Origin: Burkholderia humptydooensis
Lineage (GTDB): Bacteria; Pseudomonadota; Gammaproteobacteria; Burkholderiales; Burkholderiaceae
Direction of reading: 5' to 3'
Assembly (NCBI RefSeq): GCF_001513745.1
Contig: NZ_CP013380.1
Span: forward strand, 3,100,001-3,164,000
Length of the DNA stretch: 64,000 nucleotides
Shown here: positions 7,160 to 15,724 of the stretch, piece after piece
Position numbering within the stretch: position 1 is the first letter of the stretch
How the letters are laid out: every line of letters begins with the position of its first letter
Program-made: the position numbers and the translations under genes
Notes under the pieces: model-generated
Databases searched by the model: none
Told to the model about the DNA's origin: nothing
Seen by the model: the letters and a program-made list of their open reading frames with translations, nothing else

Positions 7160-10027
7160 TCACAGCTCAAGCGTGAAGATGGACGGCAACACGCGATAGA
7201 CCATGAACTTGCCGTGACCGGGGATGTACTCCTGCCGGTACGGATAGCCGTCGCTACGCGGCATCAGCACGCCGCGCTTCATCAGTGCCTTGGCAACGAT
7301 CTTGTGATCGAAGCCGGCGCACACGTCCTTGCGAAACACGGCCGCTTCGATCAGGTATTCCGTCTCGACGCTTTCGGCATCGTCGGCGCTCATCTTGCCG
7401 CCGAACTCGGCGTAATACTCACGATCGGAGGCGATGGGCGTGCGCCGCTCGTCGCGCTTCACGTGCTGCTTGAAGCCCGCTCGATGCGGCACGTTCGGCC
7501 GATGGTCGTCCTGCGCACGGTTCATCCACACGAAACGGTTGTCGCCGTGTGCGGCGAGGAAATGCTGTACCTGCCGCACGGCTTCGGCCTCGTCCGAATT
7601 GCCCGTGCCGCCGCGCAGTTCGAGCCAGCCTTCGAAGCAGCGACGCGCGGCTTCGACCGCTTCACCCTGTGGCCAGCCGGTCAGCCCGTGCGCCGTCGCC
7701 AGCTCGCCGGCCACCGCATCGAGGCAGAAGCGCTTGGCGACGCGCGCGACCTGCGAATGCGCACCGTCCGGAACCCATTGCCCGACCAGCTCGTCGACGC
7801 GCATGCGCAGATGCTCGGCCAGCTCGCCGGCCTGCGACGACGCCCATTCGATGAACGCAGGGCCTGCCGTGCCGTAGTGCATGCCTGCGTGCCGCTCTAG
7901 GTGCTCGATCAGCGCGGCCGGCGTCGGGAAGCCGTGCAGTTTTTCCACGACACCCATTTCGCCGACCTCGGCCGGGATCGCCGGCAAGCGCACCTCGATA
8001 CCGCCTTTCATGGGCTTGTTGCCCTCGGCCATCAGCGCGGACACGCTCTTTTCGCCGTTCGACAGGAACAGCAGCCGCCACGTGAGCACGGGCTTGGCCG
8101 AGCCGCTACGCGACGCACGGGCCTTGCCCGACTCGTTCGCGAGCATGTAGATCACATCGCCGACCAAGCGCGGCTCGACCTGCCCGATTTCATCAAGGAT
8201 CAGCAGCGCATCGCTATGCTGCGTGGCGACCGCTTCGAGCGCGTTGTCGGTCGCCTTCCAGCTCCGCACGTAGTCCGGCGAGCCGAACACGGACGCAGCG
8301 ATGACGCCGCCCGTCGACTTGCCCTTGGACGTTGTACCAAGCAGGTGAAAGCCGCCCGACTGAAGCCCGGAGAAATGCAGCAACGGACCAGCGAAGGCGG
8401 TAGCGACGCAGAACAGCAGCCGGCTATTGCCGACGCAGTAGGCCGCGACCTCGCGTCGCCAGTCCCCCAGCGTGCCGCGCTCCTTGAACTGGCTCTGGAT
8501 CGGCGTATCGGCCTGATAGATCAACGCCTCTTTGCCGGTGCCGATGACGCGATCGGGCAGCACGAATGCGCCGTGATGCCAGCCGACACGCGGCACGCAG
8601 CGCACGCGCTCGTCCGGCTGCGCCATCTGCACATAGTTCGCGATCTGCGTACGGGCGATTTGCGCGACACCGAGCTTCACGCCCATGTCGAGCAGCATGC
8701 GGCGCAGTTCCGTGCCGTCGCCGGCAAACAAGCCGGCCGGCACCGCCCACCGTTTCAGGATGCCGTCGCGGTCCGTGAATTCGAGCAGGTAGCCCCACTC
8801 GCTGTTCATCTCGTTTCGCGTCTCCGCGATCACGTCGATACGCGTGCTGACCCAATGCGGCGGCAGCGGATCGCCCTGATTGTTGAAGCCGTGATACCAA
8901 ACGCCTTCGTCGTCGACCTCGAACCGCCACGTACCATCCTGCGCGCGAGCCGTTTTCGGGCGCTTGGCGGGCTTGCACGTCGTCGGGCTCGCCGGACCCT
9001 TAGCGATATCCGGCGAGCCGTCTACGGCGAGCACTGCGCGCACGGCGGCGGCCACCGCGTCCGGACCGAGGTGGGCGGCCAAGTCGTTGAAGTCCGTACC
9101 GGCTGCCGGGCGGTTCGGGCCGAAGTCGGGAACGGCCACCGCGCCGCCTACCGCGTCGGCTGCCGCGCGCGCCTTCGTGACGCCCGGATTGCCGTTCGTC
9201 GTGTGGTCGTCGTCGGCGCACACGACGATGCGCGCGTCCGGATACTGGCCGCGCAGCGCCGTCGCGACGGCGTACAGGTTGCCGGTGTCGAATGCGACGG
9301 CGACCGGATAGCCTGTCGCCGCCGCGAGCGTCGCGCAGGTCGCATACCCCTCGCCGATCAGCAGGACGGACGACACCGCGTCGCCGATCAACGAGAAACA
9401 GCCCGCCTTGCGGCCATTCGGCAGATAGCGTTTCTGCCCGTCGGTCAGGATGAATTCGAGCGTCCACAACGTGCCGTCCGCGTCCCGTGCAGGAATGACG
9501 AGTGCGCTGTCGCACGCGGCCGTGCCGATGCTCAGGTTGCCACGATAGACGCGCAGCGCATCGGCGGGGATGCGTTTGCGAACGAGATAAGGATGATCGA
9601 CTGGCGCGGGCTCGGCCGCCGACCAGATCGATTCGGCGAGCGCCGATGCGGCTTGCTGCTTCTCGGTCAGCGCGGCTAGCTCAGCCGCTTCGCGGGCGGC
9701 GCGTTCGGCGTGCTGCCGTTCGCGCTGTGCTGGGTCGATCGACTTGGCGCGATGCGCGCGCGGATCGAAACCGCCTTGTTTGGCGAGGTGGAACAGCGTG
9801 TTGATGGTGATCTTGCCGCCCTTGAACGACTTCCACACATCGCAGGCGTCCTTTGCGTTGTAGTTCTGCGCGCCTTGGCTCCATTCGTTCCAGAGGGCGA
9901 AACCCTCTTCGCCGAACTCGGCCTTGAGCGCCATGCCGGCCTGACGCCACGTGTCTCGGTCGTCGGCCGGAACATAGCCGAGCGCGACACTTGCCCGCTC
10001 GAATTCGGACATGGGTGCGTTACTCAT
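7160..10027 (-). CDS. P4-like helicase-primase (TOPRIM + DUF927)
   Basis: This 955-aa replication protein has three recognisable parts. The N-terminal PriCT-2-type domain spans about residues 8-85. A TOPRIM primase domain follows, with acidic residues E226 (LIGEGYAT) and D272-D274 (VVCADDDH). A DUF927 helicase-type ATPase has Walker A GTTSKGKST (564-572) and Walker B LLILDEIG (608-615). Alpha of P4 combines primase and helicase in a similar way and drives autonomous replication of the excised element. The reading frame is full length. A hairpin at 10112-10144 separates it from the upstream small-gene operon, and the iteron-like cluster lies just past its 3' end. Confidence 0.9.
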   Translation of the reverse strand: MSNAPMSEFERASVALGYVPADDRDTWRQAGMALKAEFGEEGFALWNEWSQGAQNYNAKDACDVWKSFKGGKITINTLFHLAKQGGFDPRAHRAKSIDPAQRERQHAERAAREAAELAALTEKQQAASALAESIWSAAEPAPVDHPYLVRKRIPADALRVYRGNLSIGTAACDSALVIPARDADGTLWTLEFILTDGQKRYLPNGRKAGCFSLIGDAVSSVLLIGEGYATCATLAAATGYPVAVAFDTGNLYAVATALRGQYPDARIVVCADDDHTTNGNPGVTKARAAADAVGGAVAVPDFGPNRPAAGTDFNDLAAHLGPDAVAAAVRAVLAVDGSPDIAKGPASPTTCKPAKRPKTARAQDGTWRFEVDDEGVWYHGFNNQGDPLPPHWVSTRIDVIAETRNEMNSEWGYLLEFTDRDGILKRWAVPAGLFAGDGTELRRMLLDMGVKLGVAQIARTQIANYVQMAQPDERVRCVPRVGWHHGAFVLPDRVIGTGKEALIYQADTPIQSQFKERGTLGDWRREVAAYCVGNSRLLFCVATAFAGPLLHFSGLQSGGFHLLGTTSKGKSTGGVIAASVFGSPDYVRSWKATDNALEAVATQHSDALLILDEIGQVEPRLVGDVIYMLANESGKARASRSGSAKPVLTWRLLFLSNGEKSVSALMAEGNKPMKGGIEVRLPAIPAEVGEMGVVEKLHGFPTPAALIEHLERHAGMHYGTAGPAFIEWASSQAGELAEHLRMRVDELVGQWVPDGAHSQVARVAKRFCLDAVAGELATAHGLTGWPQGEAVEAARRCFEGWLELRGGTGNSDEAEAVRQVQHFLAAHGDNRFVWMNRAQDDHRPNVPHRAGFKQHVKRDERRTPIASDREYYAEFGGKMSADDAESVETEYLIEAAVFRKDVCAGFDHKIVAKALMKRGVLMPRSDGYPYRQEYIPGHGKFMVYRVLPSIFTLEL

Positions 10028-10111
10028 AGATTCCCATTGGACGCGCGCGAGCCAGCTATCCGATTAGCAGTCCATATCGGCAAGCCGTTTACCCGGCGCG
10101 CGAAGAATAGA

Positions 10112-10144
10112 ATGATGTTCGGCCGCCTAGCGGCCGAACATCAT
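10112..10144 (-). terminator. perfect 14-bp hairpin between small-gene operon and primase
   Basis: ATGATGTTCGGCCG pairs perfectly with CGGCCGAACATCAT around a five-base loop. It starts seven bases beyond the stop of the leftward gene ending at 10152 and lies 85 bases before the primase start. It lacks a strong T tract on the minus strand, so it could be an attenuator, an RNA-stability element or a protein-binding palindrome instead of a simple terminator. Confidence 0.5.
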
Positions 10145-10151
10145 GGTCGCC

Positions 10152-10493
10152 TTAGTGCGTCGTGCGCGGATAGCGCATAACGCCGAGCGCCGCGAACAGG
10201 CGCTGTTGCACGCGCCCCATCAGGCCCGCCACGAATGCGTGGCCGCTGGCCGTGACGCGATACGTATCGACGTCGCCGTTGTCGTGCATGCTGGCATTCA
10301 GCCCACGCACGAAGGCGTCGACCTGAAAGGCGGCGTAGTCGTGCAGACGCACTTCGCCTTTCAGCTCAAGCCATGCGTCGGCGCAGACCGTGCCGAGGTC
10401 GACGGCGAATTGCAGTTCGATCGGTGCGCCCGTGTCGAGGAGCGGCGCGTTGTCGAATCCTTCGATGACCGCGGTTCGGACGTACTGGCTCAT
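10152..10493 (-). CDS. unknown element protein
   Basis: A 113-aa protein starting MSQYVRTAVIEGFDNAPLLD. ATG 10493 overlaps the stop of the preceding gene (ATGA), so the two are translationally coupled. The sequence has a hydrophobic/acidic core (IELQFAVDLGTVCADAWLEL) and a C-terminal helix-like half (GHAFVAGLMGRVQQRLFAAL). It is the last gene of the leftward operon that starts with the AlpA-like regulator. I do not recognise the family. Confidence 0.65.
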   Translation of the reverse strand: MSQYVRTAVIEGFDNAPLLDTGAPIELQFAVDLGTVCADAWLELKGEVRLHDYAAFQVDAFVRGLNASMHDNGDVDTYRVTASGHAFVAGLMGRVQQRLFAALGVMRYPRTTH

Positions 10494-10747
10494 TGCGCGC
10501 CTCCGATATCCGTCATCGCGAAGGCCAGCTCGCGCAACTCGCTCGCCATGCCCTGCACCAGCCAAAGCAGGTTGACGCGCGCGCCTGCGTTCATCTCCTG
10601 AAACATCGTGAAGCCGTCATCGGCGAACGCCAGCAGCAGCGATTCGAGGTGCATCGCGCGGCTCGCGACGAAGTGAGACAACGCGAGCGTGCCGGCGAAT
10701 TCGATGCGCCGGCCGTCGTTCATGTGGATCGACAACGCGTCAGCCAT
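10490..10747 (-). CDS. unknown element protein
   Basis: An 85-aa protein beginning MADALSIHMNDGRRIEFAGT, started at ATG 10747 behind a GGAGGT site. The rest is mostly predicted helix (LSHFVASRAMHLESLLLAFA, then LLWLVQGMASELRELAFAM). It overlaps both neighbours by a few bases, so it belongs to the same operon. The size and helical pattern are common in P4-like islands, but I can assign no function. Confidence 0.65.
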   Translation of the reverse strand: MADALSIHMNDGRRIEFAGTLALSHFVASRAMHLESLLLAFADDGFTMFQEMNAGARVNLLWLVQGMASELRELAFAMTDIGGAQ

Positions 10748-10916
10748 GCCGCACCTCCGCGCGCACGAGCGCCGCGATGGCGACGAGTGCCGCGCCGGTC
10801 GCATCGAGCGCGGTTTGGTACGTGTCGGCAGTGGCTGCTTCGCGCAGTGCGGCACGGATGATCGAATGGATAAGGGGAACGTTTCGCCTGGTATGGGCGT
10901 GTGTGCACTTGCGCAT
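10740..10916 (-). CDS. small unknown element protein
   Basis: A 58-aa protein beginning MRKCTHAHTRRNVPLIHS and ending in an Ala-rich helix (ALDATGAALVAIAALVRAEV). ATG 10916 has GGAGGT eight bases upstream and the 3' end overlaps the next gene by eight bases, which supports translation. The longer reading to 10982 is less likely because it crosses the ribosome-binding site. Function unknown. Confidence 0.6.
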   Translation of the reverse strand: MRKCTHAHTRRNVPLIHSIIRAALREAATADTYQTALDATGAALVAIAALVRAEVRHG

Positions 10917-11289
10917 TGGGTGCGACCTCCGTTTTCGTGGTAACGAACCCGGCTCCCAACGCCAATTGGGGTGGCCGGGCACATGACAGGGTTGGCGTAC
11001 CGGCGAAAACGGAAACCGGCGTGCCCGAGGGCACCCCCGCCAAGGCCCGACCGTTGAAGGCGTGCGTTGACGCGCGGACGAAAAAATACCGCCAAATGGC
11101 GGTCGTCCGCCGTTTTCAGATTCCGGACGCCAATCCGGGTCGCTGCTGTCTCAGCGACGACCATAGGATACCGCGCGCAGGCACGCGGCGCAAATGCGTC
11201 GAGCGGCGGCTCCGATGCAACGACGGAGCGACCCGGCCGCAGCCGGTCGCTCCGCGTCATGGCAAAGTGACTTTGGATGCGCGCGATCG
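10917..11289. other. intergenic stretch with stem-loops
   Basis: This 373-base gap lies inside the leftward operon. No frame is convincing. It contains a CCGCC/GGCGG stem near 11091-11104, a GCGACC/GGTCGC stem near 11228-11250 and one copy of the AAAGTGACTTT palindrome (11264-11274). It may carry a secondary promoter or an RNA regulator for the three distal genes, but none can be shown from the sequence. Confidence 0.35.
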
Positions 11290-11763
11290 TCATGCGCTCA
11301 GCCCGCTTTCGACCAGCATGACTGCAATGCGTTGCAGGCGAACGGCGGCGCGGGCGCGTTCGTCGTTGCCACTCGACCAAAGCACCCCCGTGATCGCGTC
11401 GATCTGCTGAACCGTCGGATCGGCGAGCGGCCGGCTGGCATCGTCCAACGCGTCGCCCAAATCGAGCGACGCACCTTCCAGCTCGCTCGCGAGCACAATG
11501 CGTGACGCGGGCGACAGAGTGTCCGGCGCGACGAGCAGCCGGGCAATTTGCGTCGCGTGAATCGCCGCCAGATGGCGGCTATCCGACGCCCAGAGGGCGG
11601 TCGCCACGCGCTCCAGGAACGCGGCCATGCGAAGCAGATCGGGATTGCCGCACGTCACGCGCGCGTCTTCGAACGCCGCGCAAGCGTCGAGCCACGCGCG
11701 GCGCGCATTAACGGACGGCTGCGTCGACATGCACTCGCGCGCCTGCGTCAAGTTGACCGTCAT
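11290..11763 (-). CDS. unknown element protein
   Basis: A 157-aa protein starting MTVNLTQARECMSTQPSVNA at ATG 11763, with GGAGGG just upstream. Its ATG shares a base with the stop of the AlpA-like gene (TAATG), which indicates coupled translation. The sequence is largely helical, with repeated Ala/Leu patterns (RMAAFLERVATALWASD; VRLQRIAVMLVESGLSA). No domain is recognised. Being second in the operon next to the regulator hints at a role in element control, but that is inference. Confidence 0.65.
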   Translation of the reverse strand: MTVNLTQARECMSTQPSVNARRAWLDACAAFEDARVTCGNPDLLRMAAFLERVATALWASDSRHLAAIHATQIARLLVAPDTLSPASRIVLASELEGASLDLGDALDDASRPLADPTVQQIDAITGVLWSSGNDERARAAVRLQRIAVMLVESGLSA

Positions 11764-12026
11764 TACGCGCCCTCCGTCGTCTGGTTCGCCGCGTCGACAG
11801 CGCGATAGTTCAACGGATCGGCCATCCAGCGATGAGGCTCGCGATTTGACCAGACCGTGCAACGCTGCGTCAGACGACTCGCACGCGGAAAGCGCCCTTC
11901 CAACTCACGCTGGCGGACGGTTTCGCGGGACAAGGGAATGAAAGGACGGAGATCGCCCCAACGCGAAAAACCATCAAGCGGCAGTCCAACCGGGGCAGGT
12001 GTTGCGACTGTGTTTTTTGCGGACAT
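11763..12026 (-). CDS. AlpA-like transcriptional regulator
   Basis: An 87-aa protein starting at ATG 12026 behind AGGGA. The core, FSRWGDLRPFIPLSRETVRQRELEGRFPRASRL, has the pattern of the AlpA/excisionase winged-helix family: a short helix-turn-helix reading SRETVRQRE, then GRFP. AlpA proteins of P4-type islands activate or repress integrase and excision genes. Here the gene heads the leftward operon of small proteins. The 129-base gap upstream should hold its promoter. Confidence 0.75.
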   Translation of the reverse strand: MSAKNTVATPAPVGLPLDGFSRWGDLRPFIPLSRETVRQRELEGRFPRASRLTQRCTVWSNREPHRWMADPLNYRAVDAANQTTEGA

Positions 12027-12155
12027 TCGTGCTCCCTGAGTATAGCTGTGCCACCATCGACACAGGCCGGAAGCCTGAAGCACGAAACGCGATCGACGTA
12101 TCGACAATCGCGTTTCGGCCACGTAAAACAAGACTGTCGTTACCTCAATCGCGTT

Positions 12156-12677
12156 TTACCGGTTCAACCCTGCGAGCCACGCCCTTTTCAACTTTCGCAC
12201 GTGATCCGTCGTAACGCCGAAGCGAGCCGCAATGTCCGAACAGACGTTGCGCCCCTGAAAGTCTTCTCCGTTACGCCGACGACGATTGAACTCTTCGATG
12301 ATCTTCGTGTTCTTCGCTTTCGAGAGCCGCGCCGCCTGAGCCGGTTTGATGGCCTTTTGCCTTTCCAGCTTTGCTTGCTCCTGCCGTTCTCGCTGTTCCG
12401 CTTCGAGCAGCGCCAAATGCGCGCGCGACATTTCGTGTTCTTCCGCACGCTCGGCAATCTGCTCATGCAGCGCGTTGATTCGTTCCAGCAGCGCTGATTC
12501 TGTTTTACGCCTCGCGTAGAGCACGACGCCTTCCAATGTACGACTGTTGAACAGTTCGTGCTTCATCAACTCTTGCGCGGTACGAAAATCATCCTCGTCA
12601 ATACATTTGACCAGCAAGCCCGCCAACAATGCCATCGCCTCACCAACCGGGACATTACGAGGAATGATGTCTTCCAT
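12156..12677 (-). CDS. HTH-containing coiled-coil protein
   Basis: A protein of about 173 aa beginning MEDIIPRNVPVGEAMALLAG. The start at 12677 is the first Met of the conserved-looking part; the frame is open to 12959, but the upstream extension is Arg/Pro-rich and unlikely. The middle is a charged coiled coil (RINALHEQIAERAEEHEM, QRERQEQAKLERQKA). The C-terminus is a helix-turn-helix (DIAARFGVTTDHVRKLKRAW). It may bind DNA as a dimer and could regulate the island or its replication. No gene family is assigned. Confidence 0.6.
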   Translation of the reverse strand: MEDIIPRNVPVGEAMALLAGLLVKCIDEDDFRTAQELMKHELFNSRTLEGVVLYARRKTESALLERINALHEQIAERAEEHEMSRAHLALLEAEQRERQEQAKLERQKAIKPAQAARLSKAKNTKIIEEFNRRRRNGEDFQGRNVCSDIAARFGVTTDHVRKLKRAWLAGLNR

Positions 12678-13084
12678 TTGTCCGAATGGACTTTCACCTC
12701 CCTGACTAGCAAAGGGCTGTGACGCTCGATGTTTTGCATCGGCAGCGGCGAAGGAGAGGATGCTTCTTCTGACACGCTGCTTCGGACGCCTTGGACGAAA
12801 GCCGGAGCGTGCTTTGTTTGTGAAAAACGGGCGAGGTTTACTTGTACTCGGCAATAGCGCACCCTTCCGTGCGGCCTTCACGAAGAACGCCAAGCCAGCC
12901 GGAGAAGGTGTCCGATTTTCGGGTGGCCGCCCTAGACTCGACGGGCCACATTTTCTCACGACTTGCTACGCCAACTATTCGGGGCGCAAAGCTTCAGACC
13001 GCCCAACGCATAGCAATCAGGCGAGAAGCCGGATGCATCGATAGCTCGCCTAGGAAATATCGAGGGTAGATCGCGCCGCTTGTA
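12678..13084. other. gap between HTH gene and AbiE pair
   Basis: About 400 bases with no convincing gene. Short overlapping frames exist on both strands, but none has a good start or recognisable motif. The 5' part should hold the promoter of the HTH gene. No repeats or strong hairpins were seen. Confidence 0.4.
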
Positions 13085-14059
13085 TCAGGCGCGGGCACCT
13101 GTCGAGCCAACCTGCGGACCAGTGCCGTTCCGACTCCCGTTCTCCTCCGTCAAAAGCTCTCTCGCGAATGCCGCGAGGAGGGCGTCTGAGTCATCGATGA
13201 AGCCCCCCAGTAGCATCGCGGCACGCGCTTGGAGGTCCAGCCGCAGTGCTTCATAGGCGTCGGCCGATTGCAGTAATGCGCGCAGCGCAGCTCGCGTGTC
13301 TGGATACGCAAGTCCCCGTACATCACGCCCGAGCAGCCCCGCTGCTGCCAAGCCCACATCAAAGTTCGCGGCCTTGAGCAGGTCCGTCGCCTGCTCGTAG
13401 GTTCGCTCGATATTTCCGGCATCAATGTAGTTGCGCAGGACGAACAGCAGGTCCGCGGAGTCCGTATTTTTCGTTAGCCGCCTGTCTTTCCACGCGATGA
13501 GCTTGAGCAGCACGAACGCCGGCAGCGTTACGACCGGCACGACAAGACCTTCACCGATGCTCACCGGCTGCGCGGTATCGACCGCTTCTTGGAACCCAAG
13601 AACCGTCATCACGATGTCGCCATCTGGGGGCCAGTGTATCTCGCCCGGCGGGCCCTCGATCTGACCGAAGGGCACAATGTCGAGCTCACCTTCGTAGTCT
13701 TCCGCGCTGCGCTTGAACAGCAGCTTCTGCTGCTGTTTGGAATGACGCCTGAAGCGCTGCGTTTGCACCAACAGTTCGATTAGCGCGTCGTGGGACTCCC
13801 AACTAACAGCGCACACAGCGACGTCCACGTCGCGCGTGGCGACGGGGGCTCTGATATCGTGCAGATGCCACATGAGGATGTCACGCGCGGTCGCACCCGC
13901 GAGCACGAATTTCGCACCGAGTTGTGCACACGCGTGTTTCACGTCGCGCAGTAACGCGATTGTGAGCGCTTCGACAGGACGATCGACAGGAACTTCAAGC
14001 ACGCTCTTTTGCAAGGTATCGATCATAAATAGTTTGGGCAACGGCACGATTCCGGTCAT
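13085..14059 (-). CDS. AbiEii-like nucleotidyltransferase toxin
   Basis: A protein of about 324 aa of the DNA polymerase beta-like nucleotidyltransferase fold found in AbiEii/AbiGii toxins. FVLAGATARD (51-60) resembles the GG/GS motif, and TRDVDVAV (75-82) supplies the Asp-x-Asp metal ligands. A third acidic strand is likely ELDIVPFG, and later LLKLIAWKDRR is typical of the family. AbiEii toxins transfer nucleotides and stop growth when phage infection disturbs the antitoxin. The gene overlaps the antitoxin gene by 65 bases with this start, or 32 bases with ATG 14026. Neither has a clear ribosome-binding site, so coupling is expected. Confidence 0.8.
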   Translation of the reverse strand: MTGIVPLPKLFMIDTLQKSVLEVPVDRPVEALTIALLRDVKHACAQLGAKFVLAGATARDILMWHLHDIRAPVATRDVDVAVCAVSWESHDALIELLVQTQRFRRHSKQQQKLLFKRSAEDYEGELDIVPFGQIEGPPGEIHWPPDGDIVMTVLGFQEAVDTAQPVSIGEGLVVPVVTLPAFVLLKLIAWKDRRLTKNTDSADLLFVLRNYIDAGNIERTYEQATDLLKAANFDVGLAAAGLLGRDVRGLAYPDTRAALRALLQSADAYEALRLDLQARAAMLLGGFIDDSDALLAAFARELLTEENGSRNGTGPQVGSTGARA

Positions 14060-15095
14060 CGCCCGATGTGATTAGATCGCTATAGATAAGGAGTGGATGG
14101 ACCACTTCCCGGTGAGGCAGGTTCCAACCTTCTTCCGCCTTGGCCGGCCAAAATGTCTCGAGTACTTCGACGTTACCGCGATCATCAGGCCGAAGCATCC
14201 CATTCAGCATCAAGCGCGGCGTAATACCCCCGTGAGAGTAAATCGTCAACGACGCGGGCTTGATCTCGTGGGTCAGGATGTCTGCGCCGGCCTCGCCGCC
14301 CAAGCGAGCATCGATGTCGAGAACCTCGGGTCGGCTCCACCAATTACTTTCCTTGGTCCAACTGGTAAAGCGACATGGGCTGAGCTTCGGACGCAAACGC
14401 GTTGGAAATAGACTCGTCCACTCCTCGATGAGCCGGCGGCGATCGGCAATGACCCGACGCGCGCCTTTGTGCACGACTAGTCCTCTGTATATCAAGTCGT
14501 CCATCGCCAAGTTGACTGTGTTCAAGGCAACAGCCGAGCGATCCGCAATCGTACGATAGGGGGCGTGGACGAGGCCCGACTGGGTCAGGAGCGCGAAGGT
14601 CACGCGCAATCCCTTGGGCGTCGTCGAACGCGACGTTGGGTTCTTGAGGTTCAGTGCGGGTTTGTCACGCCCGACGATCATGATGGTTGCTTCGGGCTCG
14701 TGGAGATATGCGTTGCCCGCTGTATCGAGAAACGGGATGCCCTTTGCTATAAGATCATCCGCCATCCTTGATGTTATGTGCTGTGTGACAAGCATTAGTG
14801 GGCGCGCATCGTTCGGCGCGCGCCGCGAGAGCATGCGGTTGACGATGATACTTGCGCCTAGCGAACGGGTACTCGCGTTGATCACCACTGGCATGTCGAA
14901 GCGCTTCCCCGCAACGGTAAATCGGACCCACGCATCTGCCCCGTAGCTTGCCGAAACCCGAGCATGCGCGAGATCTTTCTTCTCGTTTGCAGTCACGGGC
15001 GCAGCGCGGTAGTGGTGCGTCGCGTCAGAAAATGCTTCGCAAGCTAGCGTTAGCGCTTGCTGTTCGGTAGCAGTAAGGCGGTCAGGGGGAGCCAT
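13995..15095 (-). CDS. AbiEi-like antitoxin / autorepressor
   Basis: A 366-aa protein starting MAPPDRLTATEQQALTLACE at ATG 15095, with AAGGAA ten bases upstream. The middle holds a winged helix (YRTIADRSAVALNTVNLAMDDLIYRGLVV) and the C-terminal half is the AbiEi domain (VLDIDARLGGEAGADILTHE). AbiEi antitoxins neutralise AbiEii (type IV system) and repress their own operon by binding repeats in the promoter. Such repeats are visible at 15132-15270. The gene is first in the operon and overlaps the toxin. The protein is longer than short AbiEi forms (about 200-280 aa). Confidence 0.78.
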   Translation of the reverse strand: MAPPDRLTATEQQALTLACEAFSDATHHYRAAPVTANEKKDLAHARVSASYGADAWVRFTVAGKRFDMPVVINASTRSLGASIIVNRMLSRRAPNDARPLMLVTQHITSRMADDLIAKGIPFLDTAGNAYLHEPEATIMIVGRDKPALNLKNPTSRSTTPKGLRVTFALLTQSGLVHAPYRTIADRSAVALNTVNLAMDDLIYRGLVVHKGARRVIADRRRLIEEWTSLFPTRLRPKLSPCRFTSWTKESNWWSRPEVLDIDARLGGEAGADILTHEIKPASLTIYSHGGITPRLMLNGMLRPDDRGNVEVLETFWPAKAEEGWNLPHREVVHPLLIYSDLITSGDDRNRAVAQTIYDRYLAKERA

Positions 15096-15131
15096 CGAAG
15101 GATTTCCTTGTACGTTAACTCTCAGTGTACG

Positions 15132-15270
15132 CAAAAAACATACAAATTCAAAATAACGCACAAACAGACCGAAAAGCCTCTGTGATTGTGGCCTGCGATG
15201 CGCGAGGTGTTGCCGTATGTTTTTTTCATTACGTCCCCAGAAAACGTACAAGCATAAATTAACGAACACC
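15132..15270. promoter_or_regulatory. candidate AbiE operator and promoter
   Basis: Upstream of the antitoxin lies an inverted pair of GTATGTTTTTT (on the minus strand at 15133-15144, on the plus strand at 15215-15225). There is also a direct repeat of the form TACAA-N6-AATAACGCACA (15141-15162), matched by TACAA-N6-AATTAACGAACA (15247-15268). AbiEi proteins bind paired repeats in their own promoter, so these are the natural candidates. The AT content is well above the flanks. Confidence 0.5.
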
Positions 15271-15605
15271 ATGGAACGCTGGAGAGGGTCGGATCGTTGC
15301 GTTGAGACAGGCAGTAACTGCATACCGGCGCGTCCCGTGCCGGAGCTGTTTCAGCCGCCCTGTCCGCAACATCGCTCCGCGCTCTACCGCACGCGCAGCA
15401 CCACTCGAACTCTGGAACACATCGTTGCTCAATAGCGTTACTGCATCGGGAAACCGGGCTGTCGACGCCAGTTCCACTTGCCGCCCCTTCGCATAAATAG
15501 GCAGGACGTGGCCCGCGCAAAGCTACTTCCAGCCCGAATCGAACGAAGCACCGTTCACCGACTTCAGAATCTCCGCAATCCAAATCGGCTGCTCGGGATT
15601 CATAG
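15271..15605. other. gap between AbiE promoter and resolvase res site
   Basis: About 335 bases. Short frames on the minus strand (for example 15259-15477) have no start signal or known motif. I see no gene, repeat or hairpin that can be supported. Confidence 0.4.
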
Positions 15606-15709
15606 TGTCCGAAACTGTTCCCTTTCGGACATAGGCATGCGACCATGTCCGAAAATAAGCATTCGCCCGTTTCGTACATAGGTTATGATTCGGACGCCCT
15701 TTTCGAACA
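15606..15709. other. res-like recombination site and operator of the resolvase
   Basis: Three spaced subsites end 16 bases before the resolvase start. The first is a 26-base site with perfect arms TGTCCGAAA/TTTCGGACA (15606-15631). The second has arms TGTCCGAAA/TTTCGTACA (15646-15678). The third, 15690-15709, has arms TTCGGAC and TTCGAACA. Three inverted-repeat subsites of unequal spacing directly before a serine resolvase gene are the hallmark of a Tn3-type res site, where the enzyme recombines DNA and represses its own transcription. Confidence 0.6.
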
Positions 15710-15724
15710 CCCTAAGAGCACAAT

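Noticed and set aside
6438..7163. Minus-strand frame of 241 codons in the element's gene-poor region
   Set aside because: It overlaps another minus frame, the repeat cluster and the start of a better-supported small gene, with no motif or start signal.
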